From Cellvibrionaceae bacterium (GTDB lineage Bacteria; Pseudomonadota; Gammaproteobacteria; Pseudomonadales; Cellvibrionaceae): a stretch of DNA of 64,000 nucleotides. Below, piece by piece: positions 8,817 through 15,851 of the stretch (within the stretch, counting starts at the first letter, position 1; each line of letters starts with the position of its first letter). Under the pieces are notes generated by a model. It was not told the origin of the DNA. It saw only the letters and a list, made by a program, of their open reading frames with translations, and made no database searches. The stretch covers positions 1-64,000 of the forward strand of contig JAOXRT010000239.1 of assembly GCA_025800365.1 (NCBI GenBank). Direction: 5' to 3'. The position numbers and the translations under genes are program-made.

Positions 8817-9290
8817 TTACAAAGCAATCTCAAGCAAGGGTATTACCCGCCCCGGAATACTACCCGAAGGGCTACTCCCCACTTTCTTTGCCCCTGCCGA
8901 TAGATAAAATGCCTCAGCATTAGGATCGCTATCAATCATAATGGCCTGAGCTCCCTCTTGCCGAGTAAGCGCCTTGGCATGCTCTAATAAGGCCTTACCA
9001 ATTCCCTGACCAATGGCCGAAGGCTCAAGAAACAAGGCTTCCAACTCATATTGGCTAGCGCATATAACTTTAAGAATGTAATAACCTAGAAGCGATTGAG
9101 CCCGCTCCGCCACAAAACAAAAATAACGATCCGATGTGATATTTGCTGGTGATACTTGCAGTTCATCGCGACAAGCCTCCATAAATTCTTGGGAATAGCC
9201 CCAATGGGCCTTAGAGCGCATCGCTAAATCACTTAATTGCGCAGCTTCATCTAGCCTAGCTTTGCGAATAAGAAGAGAATCATCATTCAT
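8817..9290 (-). CDS. GNAT-family N-acetyltransferase
   Basis: 157 residues with the GNAT acetyl-CoA-binding motif, here LEPSAIGQGIGKALLEHA, preceded by the central strand YELEALFL and followed by the DPNAEAFYLSAGAKKVG segment common in this superfamily. It would transfer an acetyl group to a small molecule or protein amine in the cytoplasm. The start ATG (9288-9290) overlaps the stop of a 31-codon reading frame by 8 bases, which suggests translational coupling. Substrate unknown. Confidence 0.85.
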   Translation of the reverse strand: MNDDSLLIRKARLDEAAQLSDLAMRSKAHWGYSQEFMEACRDELQVSPANITSDRYFCFVAERAQSLLGYYILKVICASQYELEALFLEPSAIGQGIGKALLEHAKALTRQEGAQAIMIDSDPNAEAFYLSAGAKKVGSSPSGSIPGRVIPLLEIAL

Positions 9291-9378
9291 GAATGTATTG
9301 CCCTGCAGCAGACGCGATATCAATCATCGGCAATGCAATGGCCAATATTTCTTTATCGGTTTTATCAGTAATAGGCAC
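9283..9378 (-). CDS. Small 31-residue ORF overlapping the GNAT gene
   Basis: A GTG start at 9376-9378 is preceded by AGGAG at 7 bases' distance, a good ribosome-binding site. The product would be 31 residues (starting VPITDKTDKEILAIALPM). Its stop codon overlaps the GNAT start as ATGAATGA. It may be a genuine small protein, a coupling leader for the GNAT gene, or the remains of a longer gene. No family is recognised. Confidence 0.45.
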   Translation of the reverse strand: MPITDKTDKEILAIALPMIDIASAAGQYIHE

Positions 9379-9460
9379 AGCGACTCTCCTTGTTTATCTG
9401 TTAGCTTATACCGGATCGTAAATGACTCATACATAGCCTAAGCCCTGCAATCTTGAAATG

Positions 9461-9859
9461 CTAGCTTTCAAAACCCGCTTTATGCTGAATCGCAGATTCC
9501 GATAAAGGCTCCCAGCCTGCCTTAGAATCAACAAAAAGGTGATGGCGCAAACGCAGGCTTTCTACCTCATCAACCAGAGTACCAACGGGAATATACATGC
9601 GATCATCATCATTTTCACCCGGCATAGCGCTACCACAAACAGAGCAAAAATAGCTGTGCCAATCATGGCCAGGTTTTCGCCAATGGCGCAATACATCTTG
9701 GCCACTCAACCACTGAAAATGCTCGTTTTCAACAATAACCACAGCGATACCACCACTACCTGTTGATTTACGGCAAATAGAACAATGGCACATATACACA
9801 TCACTAGGTGATATTTTTAAGTGGTAACGGATTGCACCGCAGTTACATTCACCTTTCAT
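9461..9859 (-). CDS. GFA/CENP-V-fold zinc protein (second copy)
   Basis: 132 residues with the GFA zinc pattern: CNCG near residue 5, CHCSICRK near residue 24 and FCSVCGS near residue 70. It resembles the GFA protein at 7868-8278 in length and motif spacing but differs clearly in sequence (for example HFQWLSGQDVLRHWRKPGHDWHSY), so it is an old paralogue or separately acquired. It is the last ordinary chromosomal gene before the integron-derived tail. Function is unproven, as for most of the family. Confidence 0.86.
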   Translation of the reverse strand: MKGECNCGAIRYHLKISPSDVYMCHCSICRKSTGSGGIAVVIVENEHFQWLSGQDVLRHWRKPGHDWHSYFCSVCGSAMPGENDDDRMYIPVGTLVDEVESLRLRHHLFVDSKAGWEPLSESAIQHKAGFES

Positions 9860-9960
9860 AGCAGCTGGCCTCGCTTCCTAGGCACAAACTCATTTGATAC
9901 TAACTCTGCTCCACGGATTCCCCAAAAAAAAACAGGATTACCCAAACACCTAAACAAGGA

Positions 9961-10275
9961 TTACAACGAAGAATTAAATTGGGCAACCGCCTTAGCGAGA
10001 TAGGCTTTCACTAAAGGAGTCTCCTGCTTTGCAAACCAATAGTTTAGCCAAAAAGTTGAAATGCTAAACCATGCAACAAGCCACTGAAAACCTCCCCAGA
10101 AATACAAAGCAATCGAAGGTATAATACAAACCAACACAGCTAAAGTAATTACTTTTGTTTTTTTAATGGGGTGCTCTTGCCTTGCCATCCTAACAGCAAG
10201 ATTAACAATCTTGTGTCTATCCCAAGTTTTGAAGCGGCTTACTTCCTCATCTTCATATAAACCAAAATGGTACAT
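9961..10275 (-). CDS. Small two-helix membrane protein (DUF6170-like)
   Basis: 104 residues: a basic cytoplasmic N-terminus (RFKTWDRHKIVNLAVRMARQEHP), then two adjacent membrane helices (VITLAVLVCIIPSIALYFWGG and QWLVAWFSISTFWLNYWFA) and a short tail. This arrangement resembles the uncharacterised DUF6170 family, recalled from memory and not verified. It lies at the far end of the integron-derived region, but no attC is visible beside it. Confidence 0.55.
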   Translation of the reverse strand: MYHFGLYEDEEVSRFKTWDRHKIVNLAVRMARQEHPIKKTKVITLAVLVCIIPSIALYFWGGFQWLVAWFSISTFWLNYWFAKQETPLVKAYLAKAVAQFNSSL

Positions 10276-10309
10276 AATCGATCATTCCATTTACTGCTCT
10301 AGTAGTTTT

Positions 10310-10699
10310 CTAACGTCCAAGTTTACGATCAATCACCCGAACAACTGCCTGCAAACGCTCTAGCTCTGGCTGGCTTTTTTCCCGGTATTGGATTTTACGT
10401 AAATGACACTTTCTATCCCTTTCCTCTACATACTTATGTCGGCGTGAGGAATTCGCCTGCACAATAACAGCAGCACAAGGCACGTCATAATTAATGATAT
10501 AATTGATTTTATCCTGCGCTATCTGTTTTTGCTTTAGCCAAAAGCGCTCTCCTTGCACCTTGCTTCTGATCTCATTGACATAACCGTCAAGCTCACCATC
10601 ACTTGTTATCACTAAGCTTAGTGGACTCAAAACCACCACATAGAAAAATGGTATAAAAACGATCACCGCAGGGATCATATGACTTTTAAATTTATTCAT
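10310..10699 (-). CDS. Hypothetical membrane-anchored protein
   Basis: About 129 residues with one N-terminal hydrophobic anchor (MIPAVIVFIPFFYVVVLSPL) followed by a charged, probably periplasmic helical domain rich in Lys, Arg and Gln. The ATG at 10699 has GGAG 5 bases upstream and is preferred over in-frame upstream ATGs. No family is recognised. It follows the lipoprotein gene at 10750 closely on the same strand. Confidence 0.55.
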   Translation of the reverse strand: MNKFKSHMIPAVIVFIPFFYVVVLSPLSLVITSDGELDGYVNEIRSKVQGERFWLKQKQIAQDKINYIINYDVPCAAVIVQANSSRRHKYVEERDRKCHLRKIQYREKSQPELERLQAVVRVIDRKLGR

Positions 10700-10749
10700 A
10701 AACTCCATTAAACATCCATAATCAAAACATGAATACTTCAAAAATATAT

Positions 10750-11148
10750 TTATCCAGGCTTAGAATCGGGCCCTACCTCGTCTTTTGGCTCCTCTTTATC
10801 TTGAGGAATATCATACCCTTTATGCTTCATACACTCTCTGATATTGACGATCTTCATGTATCTTTGTTTTGCAAGTTCTCCTGTAAGTCCTGCTATCGCC
10901 CCAACAAGAAAAGCGGTTGAGCTCGAGACAACATTGGAATTACCCGAACCATAGGTATTAACCCCACTTTCAAGCCCACTCTCTAGATAAGCCGTCTTAT
11001 AATCATCGGCCTGTTTCGTGCAATATTCTAAATCGGATTGATATTTAGGCGTATCCATGAGGCTCTGATCACTTACATAGACAGGGCCCTTTGCAGCACA
11101 AGCACTAATTGCTAACGAGATGGTGAATATCAATGATCTTAACAACAC
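10750..11148 (-). CDS. Hypothetical lipoprotein
   Basis: 132 residues with a signal peptide ending in the lipobox LAISAC, so a lipid-anchored envelope protein is expected. The mature part includes a glycine/alanine-rich hydrophobic stretch (TAFLVGAIAGLTGELAKQ) like the glycine-zipper region of some outer-membrane lipoproteins, then an acidic, lysine-rich tail. The start is probably GTG at 11148, with AAGG about 10 bases upstream. Family unknown. Confidence 0.6.
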   Translation of the reverse strand: MLLRSLIFTISLAISACAAKGPVYVSDQSLMDTPKYQSDLEYCTKQADDYKTAYLESGLESGVNTYGSGNSNVVSSSTAFLVGAIAGLTGELAKQRYMKIVNIRECMKHKGYDIPQDKEEPKDEVGPDSKPG

Positions 11149-11199
11149 GACTTATATACCTTTATGCAAGTTACTACTAGTTTGACCGCGACAACTATC

Positions 11200-11275
11200 A
11201 ACTGAAGTGGTGAGGCTTAGTGCAGCCAGTTGCATCCACTTTTGAGCTGCAGTAACGCTTGAAAAACTTGTTATA
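11200..11275 (-). repeat. Possible relic of an attC site
   Basis: The sequence next to the stop of the 11280-11612 gene reads CTTGTTATAACG, like the R'' end of the intact attC sites, and short inverted segments (GAAGTGG with CCACTTT, GCAGC with GCTGC) lie within the next 75 bases. No good R' box is found. Low confidence. Confidence 0.3.
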
Positions 11276-11279
11276 ACGT

Positions 11280-11612
11280 TTACCTACGAGGGAGAACGCT
11301 AATCTCACCTGTTATTTTGGAAACCTTGTATTGATGGCGCATATGAGATGATTTACGCATACGATCTATTCCCACAAACCAATAGCAAGGGCTTTCCCGA
11401 TCGATCTTTATACTTTCTGGATTATACTGAAGTCTGTTTGGAAATTTACCCTCTGCTATTTCAACAGCCTCTAAAAATCCTTGAATATTGGCAAGAACAA
11501 TTCTCTCAGCTGCATATGCACTAATTTTCGGCGTTCGAAATCTTTCATCAGCGACTGATAAAGTCGAAAAAAAGACTAAAACAAAAAAAAGAATCACTCT
11601 ATAGACAAACAT
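11280..11612 (-). CDS. Hypothetical secreted protein (decayed distal cassette region)
   Basis: 110 residues from an ATG at 11612 that opens a clear signal peptide (MFVYRVILFFVLVFFSTLSVA). The rest is a small basic exported domain with YNPESIKIDRESPCYWFVG. The open frame extends upstream to 11711 but that part lacks coding character. No family is recognised. A possible attC relic follows its stop codon, suggesting an old integron cassette. Confidence 0.55.
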   Translation of the reverse strand: MFVYRVILFFVLVFFSTLSVADERFRTPKISAYAAERIVLANIQGFLEAVEIAEGKFPNRLQYNPESIKIDRESPCYWFVGIDRMRKSSHMRHQYKVSKITGEISVLPRR

Positions 11613-11783
11613 AATTATACATTCCAACACAACGGTTAAAGCTACGATTGATCCGCTGCTTTTACCTTCAGTAAACCGATGCCATTTATACGTTCCACCC
11701 CTTCTCAACAAGGCAGTCGTATAGTTTTTCCTCCGGAGTCTTCACAATGAGCCTTAGTCCTTCTAGAATTATTGGCAGGCATT

Positions 11784-12284
11784 TTACTTACGAACCAAGG
11801 TTAGCGTCGACGGCTTTTGACCTTCCTTACTAAAGTAAATTTCACTTCTCGATATTTTATTAGGTAAATCAAGCAACTTAAAACTTAGATAATGTTGATG
11901 GGATTCATCCAAACTCTTTAAATTTGTTGCGTCCAAATAATTAAACGATATATCGTTTATGGTTGAATCACTCGACAATTCCAATCTTGGCTGATTACCT
12001 TGCGGGCAGTAATGAGTTGCCATTAACTTACTACCATTCAAGTGATAAACGGTTAAAGAGTGCTTATTACCCTTATAATTCCATAACTCAAGGAGTGTTG
12101 ATCCATTTGCTGTCAACTCGAAAGAGATATTAAAATCTGCATTTTTGGCGCCTTCTCTCTCCCAAACACCAACTAAAGATTTCATTCTTTCGTATATATC
12201 AGCGGCTTTAGTAGGTTCATCAGCGCTCACTGAGATCGATGTACACAATGCCAATATTGCCAGTACTTTTATTAGATAACTCAT
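11784..12284 (-). CDS. Hypothetical secreted protein, probable beta-barrel domain (distal cassette region)
   Basis: 166 residues with a signal peptide (LIKVLAILALCTSISVSA) and a mature domain starting IYERMKSLVGVWEREG, then alternating strand-like segments including LTVYHLNGSKLMATHYCP. The LVGxWE opening and repeated strands suggest a small lipocalin-like or DUF1579-like barrel; this is tentative. It lies just beyond the last recognisable (decaying) attC, so it is probably the 20th cassette, now without a readable recombination site. Confidence 0.6.
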   Translation of the reverse strand: MSYLIKVLAILALCTSISVSADEPTKAADIYERMKSLVGVWEREGAKNADFNISFELTANGSTLLELWNYKGNKHSLTVYHLNGSKLMATHYCPQGNQPRLELSSDSTINDISFNYLDATNLKSLDESHQHYLSFKLLDLPNKISRSEIYFSKEGQKPSTLTLVRK

Positions 12285-12298
12285 AAAACTCCTTTTAG

Positions 12299-12394
12299 TG
12301 ACAATGTTTAGTTTTAGGCAGCTAGAACGAAGGTTAGACTGTCCCGTGAAAACTTCGCTTTTTGCGGTTGGTGTAGACGTGGGAACCTGGTTAA
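12299..12394 (-). repeat. attC 19, decaying
   Basis: The R'' end (GTTAAC near 12389) matches the start of its own cassette, and the inner arms (GGCAGCTAGAACGAAG, GACTGTCCC) resemble those of intact sites. The opposite R' box is mutated to GTGACAATG. Confidence 0.6.
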
Positions 12395-13047
12395 CTTCCT
12401 TTTACCAACTTTGTGTTAGTGGTTTTATCCCACCAGCATTCTTTATTTTCACTTCTTAAAGCCAGTATTACAGACACTGGCCATGCGCAAAGACCAATAT
12501 AAGAATATAACACGCGCTTAGCGAATTGAGGTTCTTTTCCATCCTCAGACGATGAAACTACATAATTTAAGATATACTGCCCGAATGTCTGATTTCCTGA
12601 TTTTGCATGCACGTAGAAATATAGAAATATAATTGCAAACATTCCAAAAATAACTGGCAGGATCAGTATATTGTCACTATCCCGGCTAAATTCGCGAGTG
12701 AAGGACCATTCGAAGCCCCCAGTATAACCGCTTTCAGTGATAAGGATTGGCAGGGAGGCTGCTGGTGATATTATGGTTAGGATGACGATAAAGTCTAAGA
12801 TAAAAGCACCAAAGCGCCTCCACAAACCAACAACACCATCAGAATTTTCAATAAATCTTTTACGCGGGAAGAAGAAAACAAGTATTGCCAGAAGAAGCCC
12901 TAAAACAACTCCAGATATTGAAGATGATGCGGTTACCACACAGTTACTGTTCACACACTGTGAAGAGACACCCACTGAACCCCCTGATTGGTTAGGTATA
13001 AAATAAATTATGGCTATAGCAATTGAAAAAGCTAATATACGTGGCAT
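12391..13047 (-). CDS. Cassette 19: RDD-family membrane protein
   Basis: 218 residues. Two N-terminal helices flank a periplasmic loop with two cysteines (SQCVNSNCVV), followed by the RDD core: LWRRFGAFILDFIVILTIIS, with the Arg and Asp residues that name the family, a second helix pair, and GQTF-like NQTFGQYILNYVV. RDD proteins are small polytopic inner-membrane proteins, some linked to ion homeostasis. The ATG at 13047 has AGGA 8 bases upstream and lies just inside the cassette boundary; an upstream in-frame ATG would start within the neighbouring attC. Confidence 0.75.
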   Translation of the reverse strand: MPRILAFSIAIAIIYFIPNQSGGSVGVSSQCVNSNCVVTASSSISGVVLGLLLAILVFFFPRKRFIENSDGVVGLWRRFGAFILDFIVILTIISPAASLPILITESGYTGGFEWSFTREFSRDSDNILILPVIFGMFAIIFLYFYVHAKSGNQTFGQYILNYVVSSSEDGKEPQFAKRVLYSYIGLCAWPVSVILALRSENKECWWDKTTNTKLVKGS

Positions 13048-13062
13048 GGGGTTTCCTGACGT

Positions 13063-13158
13063 TAACGCCCAGCACACGGGCGGCCGAAATGAAGCGAAGC
13101 GCAAAGTAAGCAGTCCGGTCCGGCGCCTTTTGCCGGGCTTACGCGCTGTTGCTTGTTA
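13063..13158 (-). repeat. attC 18
   Basis: Imperfect palindrome of 96 bases, TAACGCCC at the left and GCTTGTTA at the right, following the gene at 13164-13463. Confidence 0.9.
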
Positions 13159-13163
13159 TGCAT

Positions 13164-13463
13164 TTAGCTTCTCCGCCAATCTTTAATAGTTGCAATAACT
13201 AGGACTATGAAAATTGCTAAAAAGAAAAACGCAATACCATAGCCCACGACACCCTCTACTTTTGCTCCCTTAGCTTCCCAGTATCCATATATTCCAAGCT
13301 GGTACAGCATAGCCAAGGATACAAAGCCGCTTACGAATACCATTAGCAACATACGCCGTAGATCGTACAACCTTTTGCCAAAGGTAAGCTCTCCCCATGA
13401 GGAAGGTTCAACTTTTTTGTTTAGGCCTTTTCGGCGCCGTCTACGGCCTTTGAGAATAGACAT
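13164..13463 (-). CDS. Cassette 18: small two-helix membrane protein
   Basis: 99 residues from the ATG at 13463: a strongly basic N-terminus (KGRRRRRKGLNKK), then two membrane helices (MLLMVFVSGFVSLAMLYQLG and VGYGIAFFFLAIFIVLVIAT) with a short loop. The open frame runs back through the adjacent attC to 13646, but the cassette boundary at 13478 limits the gene. No family is recognised. Confidence 0.65.
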   Translation of the reverse strand: MSILKGRRRRRKGLNKKVEPSSWGELTFGKRLYDLRRMLLMVFVSGFVSLAMLYQLGIYGYWEAKGAKVEGVVGYGIAFFFLAIFIVLVIATIKDWRRS

Positions 13464-13475
13464 TGTCTTTATGCA

Positions 13476-13552
13476 TAACGCTCGGCTTTGGGGCGCGCGC
13501 TTTTTTGCGCGTCCCGCCGCGTTTTTCAGCGGCGAACAACAGCCGCTTGTTA
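13476..13552 (-). repeat. attC 17
   Basis: Palindromic site of 77 bases, TAACGCTC at the left and CGCTTGTTA at the right, with GGGGCGCGCGC/GCGCGTCCC inner arms. It follows the HExxH-protein gene. Confidence 0.92.
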
Positions 13553-13557
13553 TGTAT

Positions 13558-14001
13558 TTAATAGCAGAGCGCAAAGCGCTGAGCTCTAACTCCAGCTGGC
13601 GCGTGAGTCCAGCTGGGGAGTCCACTGCCACTTGCTGCGAACTCATTTTGAAGGTAGTGAAGCTGCTGCCTTGTCATGCCTAGATTCGACATTGTTTTAA
13701 TTGCCCAGCAATCTGCTTCTGCTTCATTAACTGGCTTTAAAACACCATGACCTAGTGCGTGATGAGCGCACTCATGAGTAAATACGAAATCTCTCATAAT
13801 TGGTGACCAATATTTTGAAATATTAGGGTTATAAAGAATCACCCCCTGCCCGTTTGACAACGACCTTGCAGCGGCACCGTCATTGAGAAATGGGGCTGCC
13901 TGAACTTGAACATATTGGTTTTTATAGTCATAGCAGGTTACTGCTGAAGCAGTAATTGGGAATAGGAAAATTATCGTAACAGCTAATTTTAATTGGTTCA
14001 T
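13558..14001 (-). CDS. Cassette 17: secreted HExxH (zincin-like) protein
   Basis: 147 residues with a cleavable signal peptide (LAVTIIFLFPITASA). The mature domain holds FTHECAHHALGHG, an HExxH zinc-metallopeptidase helix, and downstream NEAEADCWAI, a plausible Glu third ligand as in gluzincins. The final part contains GLPSWTHAPAGVRAQ. Five cysteines suggest disulfides. It would act in the periplasm or outside the cell. The ATG at 14001 has GGAGAG 6 bases upstream. The substrate is unknown; the active-site residues look intact. Confidence 0.75.
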   Translation of the reverse strand: MNQLKLAVTIIFLFPITASAVTCYDYKNQYVQVQAAPFLNDGAAARSLSNGQGVILYNPNISKYWSPIMRDFVFTHECAHHALGHGVLKPVNEAEADCWAIKTMSNLGMTRQQLHYLQNEFAASGSGLPSWTHAPAGVRAQRFALCY

Positions 14002-14031
14002 AATTCTCTCCATGTGCTAGGTACGGATACA

Positions 14032-14100
14032 TAACGCTCAAATTTGCGGTGAACGGTAGTGAGTCCGAGCGCGACAGCGCTGAACAAGATTTTCTTGTTA
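14032..14100 (-). repeat. attC 16
   Basis: 69 bases, TAACGCTC at the left, TTCTTGTTA at the right, following the lipoyl-like gene. Confidence 0.88.
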
Positions 14101-14445
14101 TGACTCACTTAATTTACAAATCTCCTGGCCTGCCTCAACAAGTTGACCACCTGAAACATAAATTTCTTCGATAGTGCCATCACAGGGCGCTACAACTTCA
14201 AATACATGTGAGGGTGTATCAATCTCAGCTATTACTTGGCCTGCCGATATGTAGGCACCCAAGGACATTAGCACTTTACATTCAGGTCCCATGTAAACTT
14301 CACCATGAGGATTTGCCGGCATTTCAAAGAAATCTGGCACTCGAACAATTCCCCCTTCAGGGAAGTACTGCTCCTCTAGTGGTATATCTATAGAGCCTTG
14401 CTGCCCTAGAGCTCCGCTTAACCATTTAAGTAGCTTATCTTTCAC
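14098..14445 (-). CDS. Cassette 16: biotinyl/lipoyl-like barrel domain protein without the modified lysine
   Basis: 115 residues. The C-terminal two thirds follow the biotinyl/lipoyl hammerhead pattern: SLGAYISAGQVIAEIDT, then VFEVVAPCDGTIEEIYVSGG and a closing GQLVEAGQEICKL. At the hairpin where lipoyl and biotinyl domains carry the modified lysine (DKA or MKM) this protein reads DTPSH, so no lysine is available. The N-terminus (MKDKLLKWLSG) is basic and helical. A carrier role is therefore unlikely; a binding or structural role is possible. Its stop lies at the edge of the attC. Confidence 0.7.
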   Translation of the reverse strand: MKDKLLKWLSGALGQQGSIDIPLEEQYFPEGGIVRVPDFFEMPANPHGEVYMGPECKVLMSLGAYISAGQVIAEIDTPSHVFEVVAPCDGTIEEIYVSGGQLVEAGQEICKLSES

Positions 14446-14466
14446 TTTCCACCATATTTAGAGTCA

Positions 14467-14547
14467 TAACGCCACCAACAGCGGCCGAACGATAGTAAGG
14501 TCCAGCACAAGCGCTTTTTGCTTGTGCTCCGCTGCTTGGCCTTGTTA
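14467..14547 (-). repeat. attC 15
   Basis: 81 bases, TAACGCCA at the left, CCTTGTTA at the right, with GCACAAGCG/CTTGTGC inner symmetry. It follows the secreted-protein gene at 14553. Confidence 0.92.
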
Positions 14548-14552
14548 TGCAC

Positions 14553-14927
14553 TTACAGCATCACCTGCGTACTTAGCGTGCACTCGGCATCGGTATAATA
14601 AAAAGCTATTTCTAAGTTCTTTAAGGATTCATGTGTACCAGTTAGAGTTGTAACAGCCACTTTACTCTCAACCTTGAATGCAATAGGGAACCAAAACTCA
14701 GCCACCTCGCCTCTAGTGAGAAGCATCGTTTCAAGCGGAGCTCCTTGATAATGACTTAAAACCTCAATTTTGATTGTATCCATATATCCGTGATTGCCTC
14801 CGGCCTTCACGCTTTCTGACATTCGATCAACACTTAAGTTAATATCCGTATTTTTTATATCCACAAGACAGCCAGCAAATGACTTTGTAGTAAAGACAGA
14901 AAGAATTATCAGTACTAGATACTTCAT
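14553..14927 (-). CDS. Cassette 15: secreted protein, paralogue of cassette 4
   Basis: 124 residues with a signal peptide (YLVLIILSVFTTKSFA). The mature part shares a pattern with the cassette at 20343-20717: GGNHGYMDTIKIEV, a TMLLTRGEVAEFWFPIAF core, VTTLTGTHES..NLEIAFYY, one conserved cysteine pair and a common final ML. The family is not recognised. The start ATG at 14927 lies just inside the cassette boundary. Two copies in one array suggest selection for variants or repeated capture from the same gene pool. Confidence 0.75.
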   Translation of the reverse strand: MKYLVLIILSVFTTKSFAGCLVDIKNTDINLSVDRMSESVKAGGNHGYMDTIKIEVLSHYQGAPLETMLLTRGEVAEFWFPIAFKVESKVAVTTLTGTHESLKNLEIAFYYTDAECTLSTQVML

Positions 14928-14945
14928 TCGATTCCTATTAGTGCA

Positions 14946-15023
14946 TAACGCATTGTTCAGGGGCAGCTGGAACGAAGAGGAAGCTGTCCCGGCGCGAAGC
15001 GCCCTTGCTGCCACGCCTTGTTA
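14946..15023 (-). repeat. attC 14
   Basis: 78 bases, TAACGCAT at the left, GCCTTGTTA at the right, with inner arms GGGGCAGCTGGAACG and GCTGTCCC. Confidence 0.92.
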
Positions 15024-15392
15024 AAAATGGGGAGCAAAGACATCACTATTTACTCTCAGTTTACTCACTACCCACTCGTTATCAGTTCGCTGAAGCTTTA
15101 TATAAACAGCTGCTGCGCCATTTCGAAAGTTACAATCTAGCTGTAGTACAGCCTGAACCGGATCGGTAACTTGGATTTCTACTTGATTAGACTCCTTTGT
15201 CGGACAAGTCTCATATGCGCCCAAGGCCGAATATTGCTCATAATCAGAAATTTCAGCTAGCAAGCTTGGTATTAACTCCAGCACCTCATTTTCAATTTTT
15301 TTGGACTTGATATAACTATAGCCGACGAAAGCAACCGCTACGGCTACCAAGGAGATAGAAATGTATCCTATGTACTTTATTGCCGAATTCAT
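15021..15392 (-). CDS. Cassette 14: membrane-anchored hypothetical protein
   Basis: 123 residues from the ATG at 15392. One N-terminal membrane helix (YIGYISISLVAVAVAFVGYSYI) anchors a periplasmic domain with two cysteines and strand-like repeats ending NEWVVSKLRVNSDVFAPHF. The closing pattern resembles the NTF2-like or Coa1-like domains that follow an anchor, but this is weak. The stop codon overlaps the attC. Confidence 0.6.
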   Translation of the reverse strand: MNSAIKYIGYISISLVAVAVAFVGYSYIKSKKIENEVLELIPSLLAEISDYEQYSALGAYETCPTKESNQVEIQVTDPVQAVLQLDCNFRNGAAAVYIKLQRTDNEWVVSKLRVNSDVFAPHF

Positions 15393-15401
15393 GCTTTCTT
15401 T

Positions 15402-15476
15402 TAACGCCGCCAGCACAGGCGAGCGCCAGCGAGTCCAGGCCGCGCTTTCTGCGGCCGATTGTGGCTGGCCTTGTTA
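15402..15476 (-). repeat. attC 13
   Basis: 75 bases, TAACGCCG at the left, CCTTGTTA at the right, with GCGCCAGCGAGTCCAGG and GGCTGG arms. Confidence 0.92.
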
Positions 15477-15764
15477 TGTATTTTCATTTAGAAATTCATT
15501 CCATTCAATCATGATGTCAGCAGCTTCAATTGCTCTTTCTTCTTCGAAAGGAAGTCCCATAGTTTCTGTCTGGGTAACCTTCATATATTTAACAACCTCT
15601 TCCAAAGAACCAGTCTTGACGCGTCTCACAAGAGGCCAAATATAACGATCATATTCATCACGAGCTTGAGGTGCGCCGGCCACACCAATTGGGTCCCAAA
15701 CGTAGTGAGTCACTTCATCCACTCTTTGGTATAGCACTTTATCTTCTCGAGAAATCTTACTCAT
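15474..15764 (-). CDS. Cassette 13: small cytoplasmic protein of an uncharacterised family
   Basis: 96 residues without signal peptide or membrane helix. The conserved-looking block is DEVTHYVWDPIGVAGAPQAR followed by DEYDRYIWPLVRRV, then a helical part with MGLPFEEERAIEAADIMIEW. I recall this HYxWDPIG..ARDEYD pattern from many short hypothetical proteins, but no function. The ATG at 15764 is chosen; a TTG at 15782 would place six codons in the neighbouring attC. Confidence 0.68.
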   Translation of the reverse strand: MSKISREDKVLYQRVDEVTHYVWDPIGVAGAPQARDEYDRYIWPLVRRVKTGSLEEVVKYMKVTQTETMGLPFEEERAIEAADIMIEWNEFLNENT

Positions 15765-15773
15765 ACTTATACA

Positions 15774-15835
15774 TAACGCCAAAAGCAGCGGACCGAAAAA
15801 GCGAAGCTTTTTTGTGTCCGCTGGCTTGCCTTGTT
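15774..15835 (-). repeat. attC 12 (TIR cassette)
   Basis: 62 bases. The R'' box reads TTGTTC on the plus strand instead of TTGTTA, matching the unusual start of its own cassette (GTTCAGT). Confidence 0.88.
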
Positions 15836-15851
15836 CAGTTTTCTGGAATTA

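Noticed and set aside
13464..13646. N-terminal extension of the cassette 18 gene through the attC
   Set aside because: The extension is translated attC plus part of the neighbouring cassette; the cassette boundary and an ATG at 13463 define the gene.
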